Below are positions 13,501 to 25,272 of a stretch of 64,000 bases of DNA, piece by piece (position 1 is the stretch's first letter; every line of letters starts with the position of its first letter). The stretch is taken from contig NC_061774.1 in assembly GCF_022458985.1 (NCBI RefSeq), forward strand, positions 9,910,616 through 9,974,615, read 5' to 3'. A model generated the notes under the pieces. It was not told the origin of the DNA. It saw only the letters and a program-made list of their open reading frames with translations, and ran no database searches. Made by a program: the position numbers and the translations under genes. This DNA is from Mugil cephalus. Its lineage: Eukaryota; Chordata; Actinopteri; Mugiliformes; Mugilidae.

Positions 13501-16500
13501 GCTCATAAGGAAGGAAACACACATCACTGTCCAACAATACAACAGATATATTGATATTTGTGAGTGAACTGAAGCCTTCAAACACCTGAAACAAAATAAA
13601 TGTTAACGTTTCTGACTGCAGGCCCTACGTTGCTTAAGGTGATAAAACAGACAAACTGACAGAGCTTTTAGATTAGATTAGAGAGCTAGATTTTTTTTTT
13701 CTTATCTTCTATAACCGCTTGTCCTCTAGGGTCGCAGGAGAGGCTGGAGCCTATCCCAGTCTCAGTAGACACCCTGGACAGGCCTCCAGTCTATCACAGG
13801 GCTAACAGACAGACGACCATTCACACTCACACCTACAGCCAGTTTAGAATCACCAGTGAACTAGCATGTCTTCTTCAGTCTTGTTGTGAGGTGCCATGCC
13901 ACTGTGCCGCTATTATTTTATTTTATTCTATTTTTACCCATGGTTCTCAAGGATTTTTTATTATGTGCAATTAGAGTTTCTACGACCAAGCAATTTCCCT
14001 TGTGGATAATTAAAGTCCATCTAAGTCTAAGTCAATAAAGAGTAAGAAAAACGTGACCTGTGTCTATTACTATTCAGAGTCCCAGGCAGTGGAGCCGGGC
14101 TCCACAGACATTGTGTGCCCAGTTGCTACTCCCTTGCTGAGGACATGACATATGAATAAAGTATTGAGTTATGGCTCATCTGTGCCCGGAAACAGAATCT
14201 ACTAGAATCGATCTGTTTGGCTACACAGGCACCAGTTTTTTCCCCCTTTGCCCATGTGTGATTATGTATGAATCCACTGAACCAAACAAACCGAGTGGGA
14301 CCAAATCCTGTGCCACCACCACACGGAAAAGGGGGAGGTGTTATGTAATGCTGTGTGTGTATTTATTAGCGCACGAGAGTGTAAGTCTGAGCAGATTCTT
14401 ACATAAGAGCAACGTGATACCAGCTCTTATCCAAGCAGCTCACATTTTGAAAAGTGCTGGTTGCTAGCGTGAGCATCACAGATTTGTCTCAGTGTTGCTA
14501 CTTGAGCTACCTACCTACCTATGAGCTACCCGGTTAGAAAACAAACAATGCGGCAGTAAACCTGACATGTCAGGTAGTTTCAAGAGGAGTTTCCCTTAAA
14601 AGCCCAGGGTGATCGTCTGCTGCATTGCTGAAGAATGACTCAGCTTGCAATGCGTAGTGTTTCACACAGCCAAACACAGCCTATGAGTCAGCGGCTCTGC
14701 CTCTGCAAGAGACGAGCAACACTGCATTTATTATTCCCTTCTTTCTGCACAAAGAAAATATCCCTTCACTGCAGTACTTTGACTTTGAGAGCTTAGACGT
14801 CGACTCCATTTATAGCCAGGTTTCAATCACATGTCACGCTGATAAAGTTTGCTCTTGGTGTTGGTTGATATAGTTTTTACATTTAATTTTATCCCCAAAT
14901 ACCCTTTTGAAGACCTGCTTGTGTTGGGGTTGTCTTTGTTCCCACCAAGTAACTTAATCCCAAATTATATTAGTCAACTATGACGTATTACTTACAGGTA
15001 ACACATGACTGATTCTTCACTTGCTATGACTGATTTCTCTAGGGCATGTAAGGGTGGTGAACTATAAGATAAATATTAATAATAATAATAATAATAACTG
15101 TATAACAATAAGTTAATGACCTGTTTCATAAACCTGTCCAGACATAACCAAATTAAGGTGTTTATGTTCTATTTGTGACATTTTATTTTGGTCTGAAATC
15201 ATTTTCCACTCATGATTTTCTTGTCTCACACTATTTTCTCCTTTTAAAAAGAACAAAAATACTGTTGAACTCACCCCGTGTTTTTTAGGGTGCCCCGCAT
15301 GCTGCGACTGGTGTCGAGCACTCTTCTCTGAGCTAGGACTGGTAGTCGTGGAGGCTGTGTCTCTAGCCCTCGATGAGTCAGATTTGGTGGATGAGGACTC
15401 GGATCCGGGCCCTGGTCCTGCGCCCAGGGCTGAGGATATCGGGGAGTTGTTTGGTCCCTGGTTTGAACCGAAGCACGGGTGCACTTCCTGAGGAGAGTGC
15501 TGGGTATGGGGATGTTGACTGTGGAAGGTGGCGGGCTGCTGTTTGCGGTGGTGGCGTTGTTTGGGCTGCACGGGCTCAGGGCTGGTGCAGGCTCCATCCA
15601 TGAGGTGAGGGCCACCTCTGCCATATCTGTCTCCTGACACGGAGCCTCCGGTGGGCGAGGGCCTTCTGTCTTTACGGCCGCTTCCATGGTGGGTGTTGTG
15701 GCTGGGAGAGTCGGTGTAGTGGCGAGGCGGTGGGCTACCGTGGTGGCTCCTGGATGTGTATGAGATCAATTTGTCAGGATTGGAGCTGTCCGAGTGTTTT
15801 CGATTGCCACTGTGTGCTCCTTTCTCCTGTTTCCGGGCCTGTTTTGGCTGCTGCTCCATCTCACCCCTCGGGCCTTCTCTGTGCTTCTTGGGTGGGAGCT
15901 GAGGTTTGACTGGGGGAGATGTTGGGGCTGGGATACCTGTTTTCTCAGTAGTCTTACTGTTGTTCACACCCAAGACGTTGAGAGCTGATGGACTTATGAC
16001 CTGTTTCGTAATCTCATCCAGAAAGGCTGAGAATTGCAACTTTCCCTGCACAAAATTTGCCCTGGCCTGCTCTATCTCAGGTTGAATGATCCCTTTGGTC
16101 TTCTGCCCACTCTGATTTTGTCCTTTGGAGACTCTTGGGGACAGCACCTCCATTGACTTAGCCTTGCGAATGTCAGCGGGATGCTCCTTGTTCTTGAGGA
16201 TCCCTTTACCAGGTAGCTGAACAGATGACACTGCCCTCTTAGGACCTTTGGGGACCCCTAACAGAATATCCTCCTCACTGAAAGCCAGGCTTCGGTTCAA
16301 ACTCGCCGTCTTATATAAAGGCCCGTAGTTAATGCGCGATGCCCTGGAATGTTCTCCTCCAATGTCACTATCAGTACACTGTAAAAGAGCTTCATCACTC
16401 CGACTGTGACCACGATCAAGAGAAGAAAAATTCTTTCTCCTTTGATGTGGACTCGCATTCAACTCGCTACAAACGCTGCCATTTTTGTGATGCTTGACGG

Positions 16501-17130
16501 TGGCAAAGACAATGGGCTCATTGCCGTCGTCGTCCCTGAAACCTCTGCGCACATCTGCGATATTGGAGCAGGACAGGGAATGTGGTGGCTGCTCGGCACG
16601 GCAAAGAGAGAACTGATCATTCGTGCTTGGCTCTGTGTACCAGGAGGAGTAGGAAGAGGAAGAGGAGCAGGAGGAGAGGGAAGAGGAGGAGGCCCTGGAG
16701 AGAGTCACAGGAGTGTGGTGGTTGTAAAGTATCTCGTCCTCTTCACTGTGGTGAAACTGGTGAGGGTAGAGGGCATCGTGGTGTGTGCTGTCAGGGAAAT
16801 AATGATTTTTGCGATGGTGGCGATGGTGACCTTGGCTTTCATCTGTATTTCTATCACTGTCATCAAACTTTGTGTATCTACAACAAACCCAAACACACTG
16901 TATTAAAGGGGGATTTAACTTAAAATATATGTTCAATTCTGAGACCTTTTTAAAAAAACAAAACAAAACAACTTTATTTGTGAATGTATTGTATGTCTGT
17001 CAGGTTAGAATAAGACATCCTACCTGTGGGACTGAGTGCCTTGGTGTTGATGATGGTGGTTCTGGTTCCTTCGGGGCTTCATCTCATCTGGTGCAGAAGG
17101 GCTGTGAACAGGTTTGAAGAATTTCTCCAT
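10205..17130 (-). CDS. coiled-coil protein of unrecognised family, 7 exons, polyQ
   Basis: Exons (minus strand): 17024-17130 (start MEKFFKPVHS), 15275-16877, 13217-13245 (29 nt), 12562-12690, 11806-11872, 11591-11698, 10205-10840. Every junction has GT-AG borders and the phases agree, giving 892 codons. Residues 1-570 are low complexity: histidine-rich near the start, a serine run, then basic and proline-rich stretches. The best-ordered part of that region is an amphipathic block (EIEQARANFVQGKLQFSAFL). About residues 578-700 form heptad-rich coiled coil (LQEENADLHQNLLQ, IESLEAELHRTRDEL, LSSELEDAHRTIAAMENIN). The tail has an 11-glutamine run and ends with an AQQILDDFLQQL helix. There is no catalytic motif, signal peptide or membrane segment. 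The layout suggests a cytoskeletal or scaffold protein, but that is inference. The exon 5 acceptor is at 11873-11874, because the stronger-looking CAG 9 nt downstream breaks the frame. Confidence 0.82.
10471..10505. repeat. (CTG/CAG)11 repeat encoding polyglutamine
   Basis: A pure trinucleotide tract in the last coding exon of the coiled-coil gene, read as CAG on the minus strand to give eleven glutamines. Length variation between individuals is likely. The plus-strand frames with poly-Cys or poly-Leu are shadows of it. Confidence 0.95.
13690..13860 (-). repeat. dispersed teleost repeat
   Basis: Contains the ATAACCGCTTGTCCTCTAGG, GCCTATCCCAG and TCACACTCACACCTACAGCC motifs typical of a repeat seen very often in fish introns. 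It lies in the intron between exons 2 and 3 of the coiled-coil gene. A fragment of the same family is at 44606-44655. Confidence 0.65.
13975..14035 (+). repeat. LINE-like 3' tail fragment
   Basis: Includes TTTCCCTTGTGGATAATTAA followed by short CTAAGT units, the shape of a fish LINE 3' end. No reverse-transcriptase sequence precedes it. Confidence 0.35.
15075..15097. repeat. (AAT)n microsatellite
   Basis: A short AAT trinucleotide tract in the intron downstream of exon 2 of the coiled-coil gene. Confidence 0.85.
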
Positions 17131-19620
17131 TACTCTTCTCTTTCCTGGTGGTAGGTTGTCCCTGATGTCCTGGTAGGATTGAGTATACAAGCAGCACTGA
17201 TCCGTGTTGGTATTTTTTCTATCTTCTCTACTTTGCAGTTGTTCTGATCTTATTGGCTACAGCTTGTGTCTTCCCCTCAGTTACGAAAACCATCAAAAAC
17301 ACAAAGTCAAACACAAAAATAAATATAGCATGTAGAGATAAATAATTAAAAGCTATTGTATATAAGAAGGAATTTAGTAAAAAAAAAAAAAATCTCAGAC
17401 ACAATGTCTTTCAAAGTGTTACAGCAAACGATCCAGCTGGATTGTTTGTGTATCTACCCATATGAATAAGTTTGTCCCCCTCAGTGTCTCGCTGCAGAAT
17501 AATGGAAACCTGGTTTGTGAGCAGGACTGTATGAATTCCTGGACGGTGGTTTGATTTTGCATCACGCCTGATGTAACAGCTGGGGGCTCATTGAACCAGC
17601 TGAAAGAGCAAGGCCTTTGTCCTCACACAGGAGGCAATTAAACCGAGCACTGTGGAACAGGATCTATAACTGGGCTCATTTAATCAACTGATAAAAGTTA
17701 CAGAAATGGGTTCGCCCACATGTTTGTGATGCTTTGTGCTTCGGTTTCAGTGCTAGGCACTTTAAACTTGTGTGACACTGTTAGTGCACTTTGCTGATTT
17801 TATTAACAAAATTTCCAAAAACAAAAAAGATTTACAAGAATCAGTCGAAGCTATTGAACGGCCCACTGTGTTCCATTGATTTCCAGAGGTTTCCTGCAAC
17901 CATTCAGCCGAGGCCTACGTCATCACATTTACAAGGGACAGGCAATGTGACAGTATATGATATGAATTTACCAACCATCATAAATCATGCCAAACCACAG
18001 GGCTGATTGAAAGCAACAATGCTGCAGGAATGTAACTGGATGGATCAGACAGATCATACTTTTCTCGTTATTTATTAATAAACAGTTGGTCTATTTAATG
18101 GTCATTTTAAGTTCATTTAATCATTATCAGTATTTGAGGATTCAAGGATTTTTTATTTGTTATTCGCAACCATACAGAACCATGAGATGGAACAAAATGA
18201 CGCACTCATTCCCGGATTGTTACCCATAGTAACTATAATATATAGATACTAAGTAACTATACTACAGACACTAGTAAACAGTATATAGACACTAGTAAAC
18301 AAATACTAGTGAAAAGATAAATAACATAAGATATATAAGGTATAAATATGAATAAAAACAGCAACAAGCAGCATGAATAATGGTAACAGAGCAGGATTGT
18401 GATACTGATGACACTGTTTACCATATAAAGTTGATTATTCAGTAACCTCGTCTATGAGATAATCATAATCAATGAAATTAGGAGAAACTTCCTTGTAACG
18501 GCCTTGATGAGGATTAGTATTTACAAGGTCTCAATGAGCCTGTAAGGTCATACACCTTTGTTTGGTTTCACTGCATGGAACAGGCCATGTCCTGTTTAGC
18601 AAATGAAAGAGATCAATTCCATGGGATGTGAGGGGCTGAAACTCACCCTACTGCTGCTGATCAATGCTAAACTATTACAATATGCATAGGTGCTTAAGGG
18701 GTCTGCCCAGACTTGTTCAAGATACTGTATCAGGGCTGAAAAACACAAATGAAAACAAAGGGAGGGACACTGGGACTGCATCGCTGGCTGAGACGTGACA
18801 AATGGCACACATTTTCACTGTACCCTCTGCTGGTGAACAGGAGGAAGTACTGGTAATTTTCCACCCTGTCACAGCAACACACTTTCTTTTTCTGGATGTT
18901 TCAGGATATTTCTACAAGTAATCACGTACAACCATTTAGTATAAACTACCACAATAGCCATCATCATCCAAATTCAAGCACAAAACATGAAAGCATGGTT
19001 TTGAACCATAAATACAGGGTACTATATATTTAATGAAGAAAATACTATATGAACCAGTAGCTCTTGTGGTAACTACGAACTAAACAACCTATCATAAAGA
19101 AAAACTGGTCATAGGACACTGACTGTCCAAATGAAACGAGATGACTTGGCTGTTTTCTATTGTTTTTCTGTAACAGACAGCATATCATTGCAGTAAAGGG
19201 GAAGTAGATCCGACAGTTCAACCGCATTCCAGTTCGATCCGGTTTGTAGGGTCGTGTTAAAGATTAATCCGCACTGCTGTTCCCGTGACGTCATTCGTTG
19301 CGCAGCATTAAATGGTTGAAAATCTATCTTTTTGAATATAAATGCTTAATGTTTTTGTTAATCTATGTCCCTACAATATATTTTACTGAAAATGGTCACA
19401 CAAATTACGATGGTCTTATTAGTTGTGTCAATGCAGAATTCCCTTCTCTGTGTATTAGCTCTTTATTTAAGAGCGATTCATTTATAGTAATATCAATCCA
19501 TTATTTTCCTGTTTTGAACTCGACTCTGAACTCGCAATCAATCTATGTAAGCGCCTCTCTCGTATAAGTGTGGAACTACTTTCTTGTCGGATGAATACCT
19601 CACGTAGCACTAACCGAATA
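17131..19620. other. spacer between divergent coiled-coil gene and malat1
   Basis: Holds the 5' region of the minus-strand coiled-coil gene and the upstream region of malat1. A possible LINE 3' fragment lies near 18136-18230. I see no coding exon. Any 5' noncoding exon of the coiled-coil gene cannot be placed from sequence alone. Confidence 0.4.
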
Positions 19621-19625
19621 AATCG

Positions 19626-19633
19626 TATAAAAG
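19626..19633 (+). promoter_or_regulatory. TATA box of malat1
   Basis: TATAAAAG lies in a sharp change from AT-rich DNA to a GC-richer block. A start 25-30 bp downstream (about 19655-19662) falls next to GACGCCATTT, which resembles the GCGCCATTTT near the start of mammalian MALAT1 as I recall it. The start site is inferred. Confidence 0.55.
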
Positions 19634-21013
19634 CCGCTAGCGACGCCATTTCGAGTCAGTTTCTTCGCTGACGCTTTTTCGGTGTGCGGTCGGGCGGCGC
19701 AGGTTATGGCGAGTTTATTTCTTTTATGTTCAGATTTAGGCATTGTCCTAGTCTAGACGAAGACATTTAGGCGTTGCTCTCTTTTGCTTGATAGTTGTGA
19801 GAAGAAGACGTTAGTGTACCTTTATATGCTTAGGAGAATTTTGGGCCTAGTTTGAAGTCATAGCCTCATTATCAAGATACTACTTTTAATTTGAATTGTT
19901 TCTTCAAGAATTGTTTTGTTCAACTTTATAAGAGTTTTTTGTGTGTTTGGCTGATGCCATCCGTGGCTGATTTTTGATACGAAACCAAAGCGAAGTTGTT
20001 TTTTTTAGTGTCGACAGTTTTTGGGCTAGCGCCAGGCTAAACGAGCCAATTATAGAGGCATGTTTACGCCAACGTTATCGGGACGTTTCTTTTTCAAAAG
20101 TCGTGTTTCTTTTTTTCTTTTTTTAACGTTCACCTTTAGGTGATTTAACGCTGCCATTTAGTGGTAAACAATATGTATTCTGAACATAAATTTTATGCTA
20201 GTCAGTTGGTTATGCCCAACGGTTGTGGGTCTAAGATGGGAGCCGTGACGTAGCCATATATAGGCGTTTCCTATTTGTTGATTTGAATCACGGTCACGTA
20301 CTGACGTAAGATAGTGACGCAGAGGGAGTGGCCGCGATCTTTACAAGGCGTAAGGCCAGGAATGGCTACAGGGCCGCATTTAGTCGACTCGTATTTTCCC
20401 AAGTCACTAAATTTTTTTAAACTGAAGGCTTGCAGACAGCCGTTTAAAAAAAAAAAAAAAAAATGTCGGCTTGTATGCGACATGGTTACATTGAGGAGGC
20501 AGTAAAGGGACTCAGAGTAGAGTGGTTCAAGTTTTAAAATCTTTTCAGGACAGCTCTGATCTATGTTAACCCGGTAGTTAATGAAGGAGGCGGTTTAGAA
20601 AATATAAAAACGCAAACTCGGTTTTAGAAGGACACAAGCTTGTAATAGCTGAATAGAATCCTTAGACATGTGTATTAGGTTGGAAAAACCAAAGAAGCAA
20701 CCTGACAATCAATTTCCTTTTGCTTATGGTTGACTTAGATAATAAGCTTCATTTTATTTTTTTTTATTTTTTTTTTTTAATTGAAAGAAAGAAATGATTG
20801 CTTAAGGGCTCCAGCTCAAAGAATCTCAGGCTTAGATATTCATCGACTTTTTTTTTCATTTGGAGAAGACAGAAGATTTTTTTTTTTTGGTGGGGGGAAA
20901 ATGGACTGAGTTATCAAGGGGCACAATGGACTTAGTTATTGTGAGGAAGAATGGACTTAGTTCTTAGATGAAGATCGCAGGACCAGTGTGGAGCGAGGCC
21001 GTGGGACACGGGG

Positions 21014-21116
21014 AGGACCAGAGTGGTGCCAGGCAGGACAGGACCAGAGGGCATGAGAGGACCAGAGGTGGAACCAGACAGGACCAGAGGTGGAACCAGA
21101 CAGGACAGGACCAGAG
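21014..21116 (+). repeat. GGACCAGAGG minisatellite inside malat1
   Basis: Five imperfect units of about 18-25 bp, each carrying GGACCAGAG, some extended by TGGAACCAGACA. It lies in the middle of the malat1 transcript and could present repeated protein-binding sites; that role is inference. Confidence 0.75.
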
Positions 21117-22184
21117 GGCATGGTGGGATGAGCAGGAAGCGGCAGCCAGAGCTTTCGGAGAGTGAGCACCAGAGGGAGCCAGAGGCAGAGGGCAGAATAG
21201 AAGCACGAGTGACCAGCGCTGAAGCAGTTGCTGCAGTTCCAGAGCAAGCCAGCCAGTTCTGAGAGGGTGGGACAGGGCCCAGAGTCTTCTAGCGTCACGA
21301 GTTTTAAAGCGGGGCATTGGTTTGTATATTGGGTATCGGGTATCTCATTCTCAGAGATTTAGATATCAAATTGGTTGAGGCAACTTTTCTAGAACACAAT
21401 TTCTCGCACAGCTCTTTCTTCCTCTTTACAGGCAAGCCGTGTAAAGCGTTTCGTACCGTGGTCGCCCCTCCCGTTGTGCGCTGACATGTGTGGTGGTGTC
21501 TGCTGTGGTGAATGCCTTGGTAGTGTGCTGGCGAGAGGAGCATCTTATCGGACTTCTCTACCCCCCTGCGATCACACGTAGTTCCCCCCGGCCGGAGGGA
21601 GAGGCGGTCCTTTGTTGTTCGATAGGTCTCCCGCAGAGATGTTCAGGATTGCAGTGTGAGAGTGGATTTTCTCCTGTTTGACCAAGTGCCGCGTGTATAC
21701 AGCAACCCTTCAGTACTTCAGCTTCGCCTCGTTGGTGCAGATCAGCTACTTCTACCACTCTTAACCCAAGCAGTGAGTTAATGCATGAAATGTACATGTG
21801 GGTGTAACTATCCTGTACATTAGTCGTCATTACCTTTGCTGTATAATAGTAAATGGTAATTTTTACAATCACAAAAAGGAAGTCCATTGCTACGTCCTAT
21901 CAGTAAAAATTGTTGGGGGAGGGGGAGGGGAATTTAAAACGTGTTTGGAGTTTTTCTTTTCACAGGCCTGACCCCCTAAGGCTGATCATCGAAAGAATCC
22001 CCCATGTGCTAGAGGTTCGGTACGGGTTGAGCCCATCTTATTTACTTAGCGCTATGGATCGGGATCATGTGCATCCACAGTGGTTAAACGAGATATAGGA
22101 AGGTATTTGGTCTTCAATGAATTCTTTAGATGTTTAATTCCTCTTGCAGTGTTTGGAACATGTAAATGGGCTTTCATTCATTTT

Positions 22185-22211
22185 GGGGTAACGGGAGGGT
22201 GGGGTGTGGGG
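22185..22211 (+). other. potential G-quadruplex in malat1
   Basis: Five runs of three or four G separated by one to four bases fit the usual G4 rule on the RNA strand. The block stands 11 nt before a pyrimidine tract ending in TAG and then CACAG, as part of the repeated module pattern. Confidence 0.6.
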
Positions 22212-22383
22212 CGTTAATCAGTCTTTTCCTAGACTTCACAGCTCCATTGTCCAAAGCGAATGGCTTGAATAGGAAACACCCAGTCGCACCCAACAAGATT
22301 CAAGTGGACACTTTGCCACGCAGGATAGCAACCTCAAAACTAGTCGGCTGACGTAGCGAATCCCCCTTTCCCCAGGGAGAGTG

Positions 22384-22470
22384 GTAACTTGTCTCTTTAC
22401 TAGAAGTCATTGTAATTCTGTACAGGCTTTGTGGGATTGGGAGGGGGCTGTTCACTTTTGATTCTTGCAG
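22384..22470 (+). other. intron-like module in malat1 (87 nt)
   Basis: Begins GTG|GTAACT, contains three G-runs (22431-22447) and ends with a T-rich stretch and TTGCAG. It has every sequence mark of a short vertebrate intron. Whether it is spliced cannot be told from DNA. Confidence 0.4.
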
Positions 22471-23403
22471 ATTAAGTTATATGGCCCGCCCTTCAAATAT
22501 CTACATTCAAGTCCACGTCTACAGTTCAGGAAGGAATCCCTCGTACTTGGGCCTGCGGTATTTAAAATGCTTTTTCTGGAACAACTAGTACAATTTTATG
22601 CAATGTATTCATAGTCTACAGTTGACCCTGCTAAGGCAGTTGCTTTTCCACTTGCTGTAATGCTAGTGTTTGTGTTGTAGTTCTGTATTGTTGCTGTATT
22701 GTATAAGGGGAGGGGTATTGTGGGAGAGAGGCCTTTTCCTTTGCATTTTTCAGTGTGCTGTGTCCTGTGCGCTTTCCAATACCCGAGACCATCAGGAACT
22801 CTCCTAACTCATTGTTTGTACAAGTTTCCTTGCGCATCGAGCATCACGTAAGGTCACTAAATGTGTTCATTTACCTTAACATTCATTGTTTGGCCCAATG
22901 CCTCCATTGCAATTCCTTTGCAATTAGTTACTGTACCTTGTATTAACAATACAATGAGTGAACTATCTGTAAAGGATTTTTCTTATTGCATAATAAATGC
23001 ATAGCTTGTTGTGATTGAATACAGTTTTGGTATGCATTTGTTCTTTTTGGGGGCTTGTGTGGGGGAGCTTTTCTTGTGCTTTTTCAGGTATGACTAAAGC
23101 TTGGAGCTTTGTAGAGCACGGATGTGACCTGGGCTCGAATGACATCTTTTCAAAGTGGAAATTGAAGGCAGATAAGTTGAATCCATCACATATTGATGTT
23201 GGAAAGCAGAAAATTTTCAGCCCTCTAGTGGTCACTTATCTTGAATGGACTTCACTGTCCTCGTTATTCTTGAAATGAAAGCAACTTGCTATACTTGACT
23301 GTAGAAATAGCACTGCTGTGCTTTCTTAACAAGAGTCTTGTGATAACGGGAAGATTTGATGGACCTTCATTGATTCTGACGTTATCTGCAGTAAAGCATT
23401 CGG

Positions 23404-23485
23404 GTAAGGATAACAATGGTCAGTTCTACGATACTGTGGGGAGGGGGATAGGGGTGTCTTCTTCTCTACCTCTTTGATCTTACAG
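23404..23485 (+). other. intron-like module in malat1 (82 nt)
   Basis: Begins CGG|GTAAGG, the best donor in the set. It contains three G-runs at 23438-23454, then a long CT-rich tract ending TTACAG. This is the strongest single case for a real or decoy short intron within malat1. Confidence 0.45.
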
Positions 23486-24819
23486 AGCAGTCCACAGGAA
23501 GAATGCAGTCTGCCTAGGACAACACAGGCATCATGCTGCCCTCAACCTACATGCAGTTTGAACAGGAGGAGTCAGGTTGTGTTTGGTGTTTTTACATAGA
23601 TGGGTATAATTAGCCCTCAGCTGCTTGCCCTTGTGCAACTGTGCAAGTGGCAGGTTGGTCATATTTAATAAGTCGCAACTGCACAACTGTGCAATGATCG
23701 AAAAATTGAAAGTGGCTGAGGAGAGCTGTGCATGGTGCAGCTTTAATTTGGTCTGAAATGCAGCGCAACTGTGTTGCTTTCATTTATTGTGGATTGGTAT
23801 TTGGTCGGGCGTATCCCTACACTTCTCTTCACAGAAATCACAGTACAAGACTGGTTCGAGCACAAGTGAGGTCCTCTAACCTGGAGCATGTAGTAAGATG
23901 TTGGCTAACTTCATCAAAACTTCTGCAATGTTGTAGTTGACAAAATGACATCTTGGAACTGGCTTTATGTTAACCTAAAATCATCTGTAACAATGCTTTA
24001 CTAGCATATTCCTCTTTGGCCTTGGGGCCCTATTGCTTTGCATCTTAAGACCATAAGATGAGTAGAACTCGAATCTTTGAGTATTGTGTGGTGGGTGTGT
24101 TGTGGAGATCACTCTTTGTTTCAGATCATACTCGTCTGTCCACTTCGATCTCGCCTGCCTCTGAATGCAAAGTCATCTGTGGAAGCTATCAGCGAATATG
24201 AGTGTGGCCCTGAATGATGTACCAACCCCCCCTGTGCGCTTGAGCTTAAATCTGAACCCCCGACGTCCTTCGCAGAAGTCCCGCTCTCTGTGTCTGTGTG
24301 CCTTTTTTTCTTTCCCTTTGGTTTCTCAGGTCAAATTTTCTAAAATTTATTTGTCATCTGGGATGGCCTAACCTGTGATGTCACACTGAGAATCCAGTCA
24401 CGTTAAGATCAAGAGCTGCAAGCTTGTTTTGCTAATACTGCATCACTTCAGTCTCGTGGGTGCCAAGTTAAGTAATTTCGGTTCCCTTGATTTTTCTTTT
24501 TCTTAACATTACCATGGCTTTAATGTGTAACTCAACATGTTGCATGCACATCAGCTCTGCATAACATTTTATTTGTAATACAAAACATAATGTTCATGAA
24601 GTCACTGTCGAACATTGCAGTAGTATTATGGGCAGGGGTTTTGGGGGGGGAAACACTCTTCTCTCTCCCTTTCAGATTTCTCGTTCAGCTTAACGTGCTA
24701 CTGAGCCAGGAGACCAAAGGTCTGCAAGGAGTCACGGGATGACTTGGGTACAGCCAGCTGCTAGAGTTGAATCATTATTGCGTTGAAGAATAGCTGTGGT
24801 AAATACTGGGTCAGTCGTG

Positions 24820-24919
24820 GTAAACAAAAACCATATCAACATTTGTCATTAGATGGGTTTGGCATCTGTTTGGGGGGTGGGAGGGGGGCGCTTAAAATTT
24901 CTGTCTTCTTTCATTCCAG
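24820..24919 (+). other. intron-like module in malat1 (100 nt)
   Basis: Begins GTG|GTAAAC (a second GTAAAT lies at 24799), carries three long G-runs at 24872-24888 and ends in a CTTTCATTCCAG tract. Same plan as the other modules. Confidence 0.4.
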
Positions 24920-25195
24920 CCATAAACTTGGCAAGAAAGGCTTCACTGTTCATTTGACCGAGTCCTGCTGAATTGCAAAGGGAAAACTGCTTTGCGTATC
25001 ACCAGGGATACTGGTATCGTGGCCTCGTTAATATGGATCCATCGATTTTGTGAATTCAGTCATACGCCTGTGCAGTGTCGTTGTGGGGAATGCGGGGTCT
25101 GGGAAACGGTTGTCTTTTTCTTCCAGTTTCAGCCTCGTCATCAAGAGAAATCCCCATATGGTGAAAGGATAAAATAGCAGCCAGGTGTCGAAGGG

Positions 25196-25272
25196 CTTTC
25201 TTTTCCTGGAGGAACAAACTTTGTTCCTCCAGGTTTTGCTTTTGCCCATACTATTACGATAAAAAAGCAAAA
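25196..25272 (+). ncRNA. malat1 3' triple-helix stability element (ENE plus A-rich tract)
   Basis: Order seen: U-rich motif 1 (CTTTCTTTT, 25196-25204), a hairpin of 12-13 perfect pairs (25205-25233), U-rich motif 2 (TTTTGCTTTT, 25234-25243), an 11-17 nt spacer, and A-rich tract AAAAAAGCAAAA (25261-25272). The GC step in the A-rich tract matches the GC inside U-rich motif 2, as in the mammalian bipartite triple helix, which protects the non-polyadenylated 3' end from decay. Every core position for the U-A-U triples is present. Confidence 0.93.

Larger units (their letters stand above)
19657..25272 (+). ncRNA. malat1: malat1 long noncoding RNA
   Basis: About 5.6 kb with no convincing open frame. 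It ends in the MALAT1/MENbeta-type triple-helix element and mascRNA, and lies directly upstream of scyl1 in the same orientation, as in mammals. In mammals this RNA is abundant, nuclear and held in speckles. Its 3' end is made by RNase P cleavage, not polyadenylation, which here should fall after 25272. Inside are U-rich tracts (20755-20780, 20877-20890), a GGACCAGAGG minisatellite (about 21014-21116) and a series of intron-like G-run/polypyrimidine/CAG modules (21.3-25.1 kb). The 3' end is firm. The 5' end is inferred from the TATA box. The alternative MENbeta/NEAT1 is disfavoured by adjacency to scyl1. Confidence 0.88.

Noticed and set aside
16406-16923. Plus-strand frames of 113-166 codons, Gly/Arg-rich
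   Set aside because: They are shadows of the large low-complexity minus-strand exon, whose frame is 534 codons and joins in phase with its neighbours.
20957-21317. Pro/Ser-rich minus-strand frames of about 115 codons
   Set aside because: They read the GGACCAGAGG minisatellite of malat1 backwards. They have no splice or codon support.
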